A stretch of 5,134 nt of DNA from an uncultured Oligoflexia bacterium (GTDB lineage Bacteria; Bdellovibrionota; Bacteriovoracia; Bacteriovoracales; Bacteriovoracaceae): the NCBI GenBank assembly GCA_950060715.1, contig CATLVA010000153.1, positions 1 to 5,134 of the forward strand, read 5' to 3'. A model generated the notes under the pieces. It saw nothing but the letters and a program-made list of their open reading frames with translations, ran no database searches and was not told where the DNA came from. Shown in pieces: positions 1-5,134 of this stretch (position 1 is the stretch's first letter; the number at the start of each line of letters is the position of its first letter). The position numbers were made by a program, and so were the translations under genes.

Positions 1-610
1 ATTTTTTCATAGAATAAGCGCTTTTATTCGATTTTCTTCCAACAATAGATACACTTCCCTTATAGAGTTTAACTGTCACTTCGCCTTGAACTTTAGATCT
101 TTTTTCGTCAACTATTTTTTGAAGTGATAATCTTTCTTTGGAAAACCAAAATCCATTATAAATAAGTTCAGCATATCTTGGCATAATTTTATCTTTTAAA
201 TGCATTGTTTTTTTATCTAATATTATGGATTCAATTGCTCTGTGAGCAAACATTAAAACCGTTCCTCCTGGAGTTTCATAAATACCTCTAGACTTTATTC
301 CTATAAATCTGTTTTCAACTAAGTCAACTCTACCCACGCCATTTTTTCCAGCTAAATTATTTAATTTTTCAAGTAACTTACTTGGTATATATTTTTTTTT
401 ATTTATTGAAATAGGATCTCCATTTTTAAAACCAATTTTAACTCGAGTAGTTTTTGATGGTGTTTTTTCCAGTGAAATAGTTCTTTGAAAAAGATATTCT
501 GGAGGATTTTTGTTTGGGTCTTCAAGCATTTTTCCTTCGGTAGAAGTATGAAACAAATTATCATCTACAGAAAAAGGTGATTCGCCTTTTTTATCTTTTG
601 GTACTTGAAT
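1..610 (-). pseudogene. argG: Argininosuccinate synthase C-terminal fragment (N-terminal half missing)
   Basis: ArgG joins citrulline and aspartate using ATP in arginine synthesis and works as a cytosolic tetramer. Family signatures seen in order are [67 protein letters not shown] and [14 protein letters not shown]. These cover roughly the second half of a ~400-residue enzyme, and the extreme C-terminus would lie beyond the left edge. The nucleotide-binding AYSGGLDTS-type loop and the N-terminal ATP-pyrophosphatase fold are not present anywhere in the window, so this piece cannot be an active synthase. The wording ([21 protein letters not shown]) is like alphaproteobacterial ArgG. The base composition is very low in GC (hand counts: 11/60 at 361-420 and 13/60 at 181-240), as in SAR11-like genomes; that source is inference. 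Confidence in the family is very high; confidence that it is a genuine gene of this genome is low. Confidence 0.85.
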
Positions 611-1540
611 CTCCATTAAAACCCAATTGTCTGATGCATACTCGGTGCTGTCTCCAGCATTAACAGCACCATAGAGTCCGTAGCCGATCCAACCTTTTTC
701 ATCAGGAAGAAAGGCGCGGAAGCTATTTTTCCAACCTTCAAAAGTTGCACGAAGAGCCGGGTCATCGTATTCAGCGATAATATTTGCTGAGAGTCCCATT
801 TCAGTTAGGGTGTAGTAGGTGTAGAAATAGACCGGACGAGTTAGTGCTCTTACTCTAGGTTGCATATCGCTTACGAAATAGTTTTTTAATTCTTCAACTT
901 CTCTTTGATCAACTTTAGAGTAGTCGCTAATTAAATTTTCACATGAATTCATATCAGTTGGTGCAAACACATGATTGCTAGTGAGCTCTTCATTCGTGGA
1001 AGCATCATAGATTCTAAATTGATAGAGTCCATTTTTATATCCGGCCCAGTGACAAAACATTCCGTCTCGATAAGATTCAATATAGTCCTCACACCAGTTG
1101 AGGCGACCTGCAAATTCACTTGGGTGACCAACTTGAACACTATCACTGATTCGTCTCACTTCGTATTGGTTATTGCCGCGGTAAGTACAGATGAGTCCGT
1201 GGTCACTGGTGTAAATGGTATTTTGACAGTACTTTAGAGAGCTTGATCCGGTTGTCCCGTCTCCAATAACTTTTCCTGTGCTGGCATTATATACCTGAAA
1301 ATTTTTTTCGTTGGTGTAAGTACAAATAGTATCGTTTTTGTAAGATTTAATATATTGCTGACAATACCGCTTTTTTGTCACTCCACTTTCACCGATTTGC
1401 TTACCGGTAGATTTGTTAAAGACATAGTAGACATTATCTATCTTTCGGCATTCTAGGTCACGTCTTCCGGCAAAGGCATTTAATGACACCGCAAAGATCA
1501 AGCAGATTGCAAACTCACGCCAGTTTAGGGAATAACTCAT
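1..1540 (-). CDS. Partial chimeric ORF: exported Cys-repeat protein joined in frame to the C-terminal half of ArgG
   Basis: Starting at the ATG complementary to 1538-1540, I read codon by codon to position 2 without meeting a stop (513 codons, open at the left edge). The start is supported by a purine-rich GGAGAG ribosome site (1543-1550) and by a signal peptide directly after it: basic/polar start, hydrophobic core around residues 10-22, cleavage likely after NAFA (residue 24). Residues 31-208 hold four Cys-paired repeats, and about 209-310 a further region ([26 protein letters not shown]) that I do not recognise. From about residue 311 ([14 protein letters not shown]) the sequence is unmistakably argininosuccinate synthase. 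An exported repeat protein fused to half of a cytosolic enzyme makes no functional sense. I infer that the native end of the secreted protein is lost at the join and that the product as written is probably not real. Function of the N-terminal part is unknown. Confidence 0.75.
   Translation of the reverse strand, partial: MSYSLNWREFAICLIFAVSLNAFAGRRDLECRKIDNVYYVFNKSTGKQIGESGVTKKRYCQQYIKSYKNDTICTYTNEKNFQVYNASTGKVIGDGTTGSSSLKYCQNTIYTSDHGLICTYRGNNQYEVRRISDSVQVGHPSEFAGRLNWCEDYIESYRDGMFCHWAGYKNGLYQFRIYDASTNEELTSNHVFAPTDMNSCENLISDYSKVDQREVEELKNYFVSDMQPRVRALTRPVYFYTYYTLTEMGLSANIIAEYDDPALRATFEGWKNSFRAFLPDEKGWIGYGLYGAVNAGDSTEYASDNWVLMEIQVPKDKKGESPFSVDDNLFHTSTEGKMLEDPNKNPPEYLFQRTISLEKTPSKTTRVKIGFKNGDPISINKKKYIPSKLLEKLNNLAGKNGVGRVDLVENRFIGIKSRGIYETPGGTVLMFAHRAIESIILDKKTMHLKDKIMPRYAELIYNGFWFSKERLSLQKIVDEKRSKVQGEVTVKLYKGSVSIVGRKSNKSAYSMKK
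917..1450 (-). repeat. Four tandem ~45-residue Cys-paired protein repeats
   Basis: In the exported part of the left-hand ORF, cysteines fall at residues 31, 60, 73, 105, 118, 150, 163 and 200. The gap from the second Cys of one unit to the first Cys of the next is exactly 13 residues all three times (60-73, 105-118, 150-163). The intra-unit gaps are 29, 32, 32 and 37. Units share a pattern: C-x-Y near the start, a short beta-like stretch such as [12 protein letters not shown] or [13 protein letters not shown], then YCQ or WCE, then YI-x-SY and an (N/D)(D/G) turn. The even number of Cys suggests disulfides formed after export. The units are divergent at DNA level, so this is an old protein duplication and not a recent DNA repeat. 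The family is not recognised. Confidence 0.7.
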
Positions 1541-1772
1541 TTCTCTCTCCTCATATTCAAATTCAAGACAGTGTCTAAACTTTAAACAAGTCTAAATTCT
1601 TTAATACCTTGAAATCTCATATTTCGTTTTTTTCTTACTAATATATAGAGCAAGGCGGATGCCAAAATTAAATTTTGTCAAAAATCTATACACGCCTGTA
1701 TTAACTTCAAAGAGCCTCAAACTAAATCCAATTTCAAGCTAGACTGTGCTCAAAGAACAAAGGAATTAAAAT
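1541..1772. other. Divergent intergenic region
   Basis: This spacer separates the minus-strand Cys-repeat ORF from the plus-strand secreted-protein pair, so it must hold the promoters of both directions. A candidate plus-strand promoter is listed separately. I found no convincing minus-strand -35/-10 pair; a perfect TTGACA exists on the minus strand at 1681-1676 but has no -10 hexamer at a suitable distance. Near the minus-strand start lie a small inverted repeat, AGACA-G-TGTCT (1566-1576), and a direct repeat GTCTAAA (1573-1579 and 1590-1596), which could be an operator. No RNA gene or extra ORF is supported here. Confidence 0.5.
1675..1704 (+). promoter_or_regulatory. Candidate sigma-70-type promoter for the two-gene secreted-protein operon
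   Basis: TTGTCA (1675-1680) matches the -35 consensus at five of six positions. TATTAA (1699-1704) is a moderate -10 at 18-bp spacing, or TGTATT (1697-1702) at 16 bp. Transcription would begin near 1711, leaving about 60 nt of leader before the ATG at 1773. The match is modest and the region is AT-rich, so chance is possible. Confidence 0.33.
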
Positions 1773-2438
1773 ATGAGCAAGTATTTAGTTACAGTTGTTG
1801 CACTCGCAAGCTTAGCAGGATCAGCATTGGCGACAGACTTACCAGTTGGAACGGAGAAAGATTTTCAAGAACATAATTTAACTGAAAATACCAACATGGA
1901 AGCGATCATGGAGACTCTTAGAACAGCTCCAACCGTAAAATTTTCAGATCCGGTGACAGAGTATAACGGAGAAATAAATTATTTTGTGGATATTGAAGCG
2001 GACGGTACTTACGACGAAACTGGTGAAAGATGTCATGTCGAAATTTTTAAAAGAAAAACTGTATATGAAGAGTATATTTTTAAAAAGAAGGAAAAGCCTT
2101 CTGATCGCATCGGGTATTTGGCAACACTTTCAAATGTAGCGACTCAAATGGATTACGGTGTTCGAATAAGTGATGATGCAAATAAAGATAGAATTGGAGA
2201 CTTCTCTTTTGAAAGGGAAAATGTAGAGAATAGAAAAAATGGTGGAGTCAGACTTGGCTATTACGATACTGGATCGGACTCGATATTTTCAAATAGAGAA
2301 ATTGTAAATATCTACCGCGAGAATAACGGGGATATTGTATTCGAAGGAATACTGGACGCTTATTGGGGATTTCGATCAAAGGGTGCTCCGCCAAAATACG
2401 AAGAAGACCATGTTAAATGCAGAATAAAACTTAACTAA
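1773..2438 (+). CDS. Exported protein of unknown function, 221 residues
   Basis: The product begins with a classic Sec signal peptide: Lys at 3, hydrophobic stretch 4-18, and an ALA cleavage box giving a mature chain from Thr21. It therefore probably works in the periplasm or outside the cell. An AAAGGA ribosome site (1759-1764) lies 8 nt before the ATG and supports this start. The mature part is charged and rich in Glu, Lys, Asp and Asn, and has only two cysteines (87 and 216), able to form one long-range disulfide. Two acidic loops resemble calcium-binding DxDxDG-type loops: D73-x-E75-x-D77-G78-x-x-D81 and D135-x-N137-x-D139-x-x-x-D143; this is suggestive only. The C-terminal half reads as alternating beta strands (GGVRLGYYDTGS, REIVNIYREN, GDIVFEGILDAYWGF). 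I do not recognise the family and assign no function. It is the first gene of a probable operon with the next gene 14 bp downstream. Confidence 0.85.
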   Translation: MSKYLVTVVALASLAGSALATDLPVGTEKDFQEHNLTENTNMEAIMETLRTAPTVKFSDPVTEYNGEINYFVDIEADGTYDETGERCHVEIFKRKTVYEEYIFKKKEKPSDRIGYLATLSNVATQMDYGVRISDDANKDRIGDFSFERENVENRKNGGVRLGYYDTGSDSIFSNREIVNIYRENNGDIVFEGILDAYWGFRSKGAPPKYEEDHVKCRIKLN

Positions 2439-2452
2439 AAAAGAGGACAAAT

Positions 2453-2875
2453 ATGAAATTTTTAATGACAACTATTTTAATGGCAAGTTTTTCAAGTGTA
2501 TTTGCAGCAGAGTATTCTTATGAATCGAGTACTAGTTGTAAGACATTTGAACATGGTATTGGAAATGTGAATAAACATCTACCGGATGATCTAAAGCTTA
2601 ACCTAGAATGCTCAAATGCAGAAAATGGAAAAACTAGAGCGACGCTTTATACTAACTCCATTGCGTTATGTAGCAGTTCTGAATATGTGTACAACGAAGT
2701 TCATACATTTGGACGTGGCGGAGCTTTTTTAGGTTGGTATGTTCATAATAGTCATCCAACCACTATGCTTTTACGCGCATTCGGGATGATTCCACGTGTA
2801 TCTAAAGCGGGAACTCCGATGGGAACTCTAAGCCATGACTTACATCAGCTGCAGTTTCCGCATTGTGAAAACTAA
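2453..2875 (+). CDS. Small exported cysteine-containing protein of unknown function, 140 residues
   Basis: A Sec signal peptide (Lys2, hydrophobic 3-17, SVFA cleavage box after residue 18) indicates export; mature length is about 122 residues. The four cysteines (29, 53, 73, 138) are all in the mature part, so two disulfides are possible. AAGAGGA (2441-2447) sits 5 nt before the ATG and fixes the start. It follows the previous secreted-protein gene by 14 bp on the same strand, so the two are probably co-transcribed and may act in the same compartment. Visible features are a Gly-rich turn before an aromatic strand (FGRGGAFLGWYVHN, about 86-99) and a His-rich C-terminal end (SHDLHQLQFPHCEN). 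No catalytic motif is evident and the family is not recognised. Its TAA stop overlaps the stop codon of the convergent hydrolase gene. Confidence 0.82.
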   Translation: MKFLMTTILMASFSSVFAAEYSYESSTSCKTFEHGIGNVNKHLPDDLKLNLECSNAENGKTRATLYTNSIALCSSSEYVYNEVHTFGRGGAFLGWYVHNSHPTTMLLRAFGMIPRVSKAGTPMGTLSHDLHQLQFPHCEN

Positions 2876-3717
2876 TCAATAATTTTAAATAACTCTTTTA
2901 AAGACTCGCGCCGGATTTGATCATTATGATGATAAAAAAGATGGCTCGAGTCTTTTATCGTTTTGATCACGGCGTTTGGAAAATACTTTGAATAAAAGCC
3001 GCGGTTGTAATCAGTATCAATAACCGTATCTTTGGTTCCAAAAAATATATAAATCTCTTGCTGACTCACTCGATTCTTTTTTATAAGCCTTTCATTCCAC
3101 TCAAATAATTGACCTGCAAAATGTGTCGGTACATGGCTTGGGTAGTAGGGATCTGAATTTACGATGGCCTGGTACTCCGGATGCACATCGCGAATCGGCC
3201 TCACCGGAAGTTTCGATAGGCGCCTTCCACCTAAGCGCCATGCCCAGTAAGAAGTCTTATATAGGTACGATCTAATAAGTGGGGCAAAAAAGATGATCTT
3301 TTTAAAAGGGAGTGATTCATTTTCTAGCATCATTTCAGTCAGGCCAACGGTTCCGGTGGAGTGGGCAACAAAAATGAGTTCTTCGTATTGGTCCTGAAAC
3401 TTTTCAATGACCGCCTGGATAGCATGTTTATAGGTTTCAAATCTGTCTATATCAAAAGGCTTACCACTACTTTTCCCATGGCCTGGAAGATTCATGCATA
3501 GGACGTCGTAATTTCTCGTTAGGAGTGCTTGATTGATCACATCCATATAGCGGCAGTTATTCATATAGCCATGGACTGTAATCGCTAATTTGGAGTTCGC
3601 ACTGGTTTGATGCTCGAGGGAGAGGGTATAGTTCTGGGTTTCCCCTTGGATTTCTAGGTGCATGGTTTCGGCCTGAGCGATGGTGGAGATAAGGAGTAGG
3701 GTCCAAATATAGCGCAT
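2872..3717 (-). CDS. Exported alpha/beta hydrolase (lysophospholipase / monoacylglycerol-lipase type)
   Basis: A serine hydrolase of the alpha/beta fold, probably cleaving an ester such as a lipid or lysophospholipid; the substrate is inferred only from fold style. The order of motifs is typical: HGYMNN (49-54) for the oxyanion region, LPGHGKSSGKP (77-87) after strand 4, and the nucleophile elbow VAHSTG with Ser120. The likely acid is Asp230 in FFGTKDTVID and the likely base is His259 in DSSHLF. The elbow is AHSTG, so the first glycine of GxSxG is replaced by alanine, which some members of the fold tolerate. Length (281) is normal. The N-terminus MRYIWTLLLISTIAQA is a signal peptide with cleavage near residue 16, so the enzyme is exported, unlike many cytosolic relatives. 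No strong ribosome site precedes the ATG; the signal peptide supports this start. The gene stands alone, convergent with the small secreted-protein gene (4-bp overlap at CTAA) and divergent from the tmRNA gene. Confidence 0.88.
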   Translation of the reverse strand: MRYIWTLLLISTIAQAETMHLEIQGETQNYTLSLEHQTSANSKLAITVHGYMNNCRYMDVINQALLTRNYDVLCMNLPGHGKSSGKPFDIDRFETYKHAIQAVIEKFQDQYEELIFVAHSTGTVGLTEMMLENESLPFKKIIFFAPLIRSYLYKTSYWAWRLGGRRLSKLPVRPIRDVHPEYQAIVNSDPYYPSHVPTHFAGQLFEWNERLIKKNRVSQQEIYIFFGTKDTVIDTDYNRGFYSKYFPNAVIKTIKDSSHLFYHHNDQIRRESLKELFKIID

Positions 3718-3744
3718 AGTTCTAATTAGGCTTTTGCACTTTTT

Positions 3745-3773
3745 CTGTCAAACCTTTCCCTATTTACGATAAT
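3745..3773 (+). promoter_or_regulatory. Probable promoter of the tmRNA gene
   Basis: CTGTCA (3745-3750) and GATAAT (3768-3773) are separated by exactly 17 bp. The -10 matches consensus at five of six positions and the -35 at four of six. Transcription would start near 3780, about 20 nt before the mature tmRNA 5' end at 3799, which fits a short leader removed by RNase P. The 81-bp spacer (3718-3798) must also contain the minus-strand hydrolase promoter, which I could not define. Confidence 0.5.
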
Positions 3774-3798
3774 TTTGATATACTTTTACTTCTCAATT

Positions 3799-4168
3799 GG
3801 GGGTGCACTGGTTTCGACAGGGTCACTGAAGGATTGAGCGCGTGTCTAGGTTGATCGGCAGGCCTAGTAAAAAGCCGATTAAAATTTATTCGACAACAAT
3901 GTAGAATACGCAATGGCTGCATAGTCAAAAGACTATTTGCACTATTTGAGGGGCCTACACCGATAACAAAAAGTAGGTAAAGAGCTTTGAGGGAAGCTCG
4001 GAAAACAAAACCCTACGAGGGAGCCGGGTAGCCTCGTTAAAAGCTCACCGGGTTTTGTGTATTTGACAAGATACTCACAGCCGTCACTTGCTCTAATGTG
4101 ACTACACACGTAGTGCCCTCTATTGGATGTGACTTTGGACGTGGGTTCGATTCCCACCACCTCCACCA
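3799..4168 (+). ncRNA. ssrA: Transfer-messenger RNA (tmRNA), one-piece, 370 nt
   Basis: tmRNA with SmpB rescues stalled ribosomes and adds a degradation tag. The ends form a 7-bp tRNA-like acceptor stem: GGGGGTG (3799-3805) with CACCTCC (4158-4164). Position 3 forms a G-U pair, the identity element for alanyl-tRNA synthetase. Discriminator A (4165) and an encoded CCA (4166-4168) follow. GGTTTCGAC (3810-3818) is the conserved D-loop-like box, and the T arm is GTGGG/CCCAC (4141-4145, 4153-4157) around TTCGATT. Pseudoknot 1 is visible as CTAGG/CCTAG (3846-3850, 3863-3867) with loop bases ATCGGC (3854-3859) pairing to GCCGAT (3874-3879). A perfect 6-bp hairpin, ATAGTC/GACTAT (3921-3926, 3931-3936), encloses the tag stop. 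Further helices follow, including GAGCTT/AAGCTC and a long ACAAAACCC/GGGTTTTGT pairing. Length and order are those of a standard uninterrupted bacterial ssrA. Confidence 0.97.
3892..3924 (+). other. tmRNA tag-peptide reading frame (DNNVEYAMAA, stop TAG)
   Basis: Reading GAC at 3892 as the resume codon gives DNNVEYAMAA, ending at TAG (3922-3924) inside the following hairpin. After the tRNA-carried alanine, this has the same length and ending style as the Escherichia coli tag ANDENYALAA. The Tyr-Ala-hydrophobic-Ala-Ala end is the signal read by ClpXP-type proteases. The resume codon was chosen by alignment to that pattern and is not independently proven. Confidence 0.8.
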
Positions 4169-4189
4169 TTGATAGTGGCGAACAGCTGG

Positions 4190-4241
4190 ACGAACTTTGT
4201 TACTGTAAATGATTAATAATACAGAAAAAATAAAAGTTCGT
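4190..4241. repeat. 9-bp inverted repeat between tmRNA and lysR-type gene
   Basis: ACGAACTTT (4190-4198) and AAAGTTCGT (4233-4241) are perfect complements, and inside them CTGTA (4203-4207) pairs with TACAG (4220-4224). A two-part stem-loop of about 52 nt would form in RNA from either strand, between two converging genes, which suits a shared bidirectional terminator. However, neither strand has a T-run immediately after the outer arm, so it is not a canonical intrinsic terminator. Confidence 0.45.
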
Positions 4242-4280
4242 TTAGCAATTCATCACTAGACTCAGCAAATATCTGTCGAA

Positions 4281-5134
4281 TTAAAACTCTTTTTTTATAG
4301 AATCGGAAATGAAATCTTTAAAAAATTTCACATGCTTAGGGGTGTAGCTTGATGGGGGGGAAAGTAAGTACATATTTCTTGTCATATATGTTTCATTGGG
4401 GAGAATGTGTTCAAATATATTTTCGTTTAGTTCTTTCTGGCAAAGGATTTTTGGTAAAGTTGCTATGCCCCTATTGCGTTTAACAAAGTCTTTAAGGGTA
4501 GACGTTGAGTTAGAGGCAAATATTGGCTGAATCCCTTTTAGAGCTTTCGGGTTCAGGGGGACTCCATGAATATTTTTTATAAGAGCTATAGGGGACTTCT
4601 TCAAATCACTTAATTGAGTAATTTGAGGATTTGATTTTGTGAAAAACTTAGAAGCAACAAATATCACATTAACTTCAGCAAGCTTTCTTTGGATGAGGTT
4701 TGAGTCTTTAAGCTTCCCAACACGAAGCGCTAAGTCAATATTATATTTTTGAAAATCAAGAAACTCAGTTGTTGAATATAGCTCAACAGAAATATCTGGG
4801 TATCTATCAATGAATTCGTTAATTAACCGAGTTAAAAGGAAATTAGATAAGTCTTCAGGTGCTGTAATTTTAATGCTTCCTTTAACTGTATTAGTATCAG
4901 TTTTTATCTGCTGAATTGAAGACTCTAATTTCTCTAACTGTTCCCTAGTAGATTGAAGTAGGCTGAATCCTTGCTCCGTTAAAATCACTCCCCTTGGACT
5001 ACGTTTCAATAAAGTTTGCTGAAATTCGTTTTCCAGCTTGACTATATCCCTACTTATTTTTGATTTTGGATGATTAAGCAGTTTAGAAGCCTTAGTTAAA
5101 CTCCCACAATCAGCAACTTTAATGAATATTTTCA
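4281..5134 (-). CDS. LysR-family transcriptional regulator, N-terminus cut by window edge
   Basis: A DNA-binding regulator of the LysR type. Reading back from the TAA at 4281-4283, the frame is open to the right edge, giving 283 complete codons, so only about 5-15 N-terminal residues are missing. The winged helix-turn-helix is clear near the start: KIFIKVADCGSLTKASKLL, then HPKSKISRDIVKLE as recognition helix region, then LLKRSPRG and LTEQG. A coiled linker helix follows (REQLEKLESSIQQIK). The effector domain begins at GSIKITAPEDLSNFLLTRL and contains DLALRVGKLKDSNLIQRKL, as in the CrgA/DmlR-like branch. A TTG codon at 5007-5009 could be mistaken for a start, but that would remove most of the DNA-binding domain. 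The regulated gene, usually divergent and next door, lies outside the window; the ligand cannot be told. The gene converges on the tmRNA. Confidence 0.92.
   Translation of the reverse strand, partial: KIFIKVADCGSLTKASKLLNHPKSKISRDIVKLENEFQQTLLKRSPRGVILTEQGFSLLQSTREQLEKLESSIQQIKTDTNTVKGSIKITAPEDLSNFLLTRLINEFIDRYPDISVELYSTTEFLDFQKYNIDLALRVGKLKDSNLIQRKLAEVNVIFVASKFFTKSNPQITQLSDLKKSPIALIKNIHGVPLNPKALKGIQPIFASNSTSTLKDFVKRNRGIATLPKILCQKELNENIFEHILPNETYMTRNMYLLSPPSSYTPKHVKFFKDFISDSIKKEF

Noticed and set aside
949..1146. Minus-strand 65-residue ORF
   Set aside because: It overlaps the Cys-repeat coding sequence in another frame on the same strand, has no ribosome site and no recognisable content.
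971..1237. Plus-strand 88-residue ORF
   Set aside because: It is antisense to the Cys-repeat coding sequence, whose signal peptide and regular Cys spacing show which frame is real.
3942..4169. Minus-strand 75-residue ORF containing VGIEPT
   Set aside because: It lies entirely antisense to the tmRNA. The VGIEPT string comes from the complement of the conserved T arm and acceptor end, a familiar spurious protein call over RNA genes.
4169..4280. Canonical intrinsic terminator for tmRNA
   Set aside because: The inverted repeat present is AT-rich in its loop and is not followed by a T-run on the plus strand, so a terminator is not called with confidence.
4281..5009. LysR gene starting at the TTG at 5007-5009
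   Set aside because: The frame continues upstream with a full helix-turn-helix (KVADCGSLTKASKLL), so the real start is beyond the right edge.
1..5134. CRISPR array, insertion sequence or tRNA gene
   Set aside because: No regularly spaced DNA repeats, no transposase or terminal inverted repeats, and no cloverleaf other than the tRNA-like part of tmRNA were found on reading both strands.

Overview
The window looks like part of a bacterial contig, probably from a metagenome, from a Gram-negative organism. Several short secreted proteins of unrecognised family and a one-piece tmRNA fit a Bdellovibrionota/Bacteriovorax-like or other deltaproteobacterial-type genome. That lineage guess is inference from overall style; no marker gene here proves it.

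Layout. (1) 1-1540, minus strand: one uninterrupted reading frame that leaves the window at its left edge. Its first ~310 codons (1540 down to ~611) encode an exported protein with four Cys-paired tandem repeats. From ~610 to 1 the frame becomes the C-terminal half of argininosuccinate synthase (ArgG), of low GC and alphaproteobacterial style. The ATP-binding N-terminal half of ArgG is absent. This is either a chimeric assembly join or an illegitimate recombination, and it is the oddest thing in the window. (2) 1541-1772: divergent intergenic region. (3) 1773-2438 and 2453-2875, plus strand: two small exported proteins of unknown function, 14 bp apart and probably one operon. (4) 2872-3717, minus strand: an exported alpha/beta hydrolase (lysophospholipase/monoacylglycerol-lipase style) whose stop codon overlaps that of the preceding plus-strand gene. 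(5) 3799-4168, plus strand: a complete ssrA tmRNA with encoded CCA, G3-U alanine identity pair, pseudoknots and the tag DNNVEYAMAA, preceded by a plausible promoter. (6) 4169-4280: short spacer with a 9-bp inverted repeat. (7) 4281 to the right edge, minus strand: a LysR-type regulator lacking only its first few residues.

The genes do not form one pathway. tmRNA is the ribosome-rescue housekeeping gene. Four of the protein products or parts (the Cys-repeat protein, the two small proteins and the hydrolase) carry signal peptides, so most of the protein-coding content acts outside the cytoplasm. No convincing new multi-gene system is visible. The items most worth a check are the ArgG chimera, the Cys-repeat protein family and the two-gene secreted operon.
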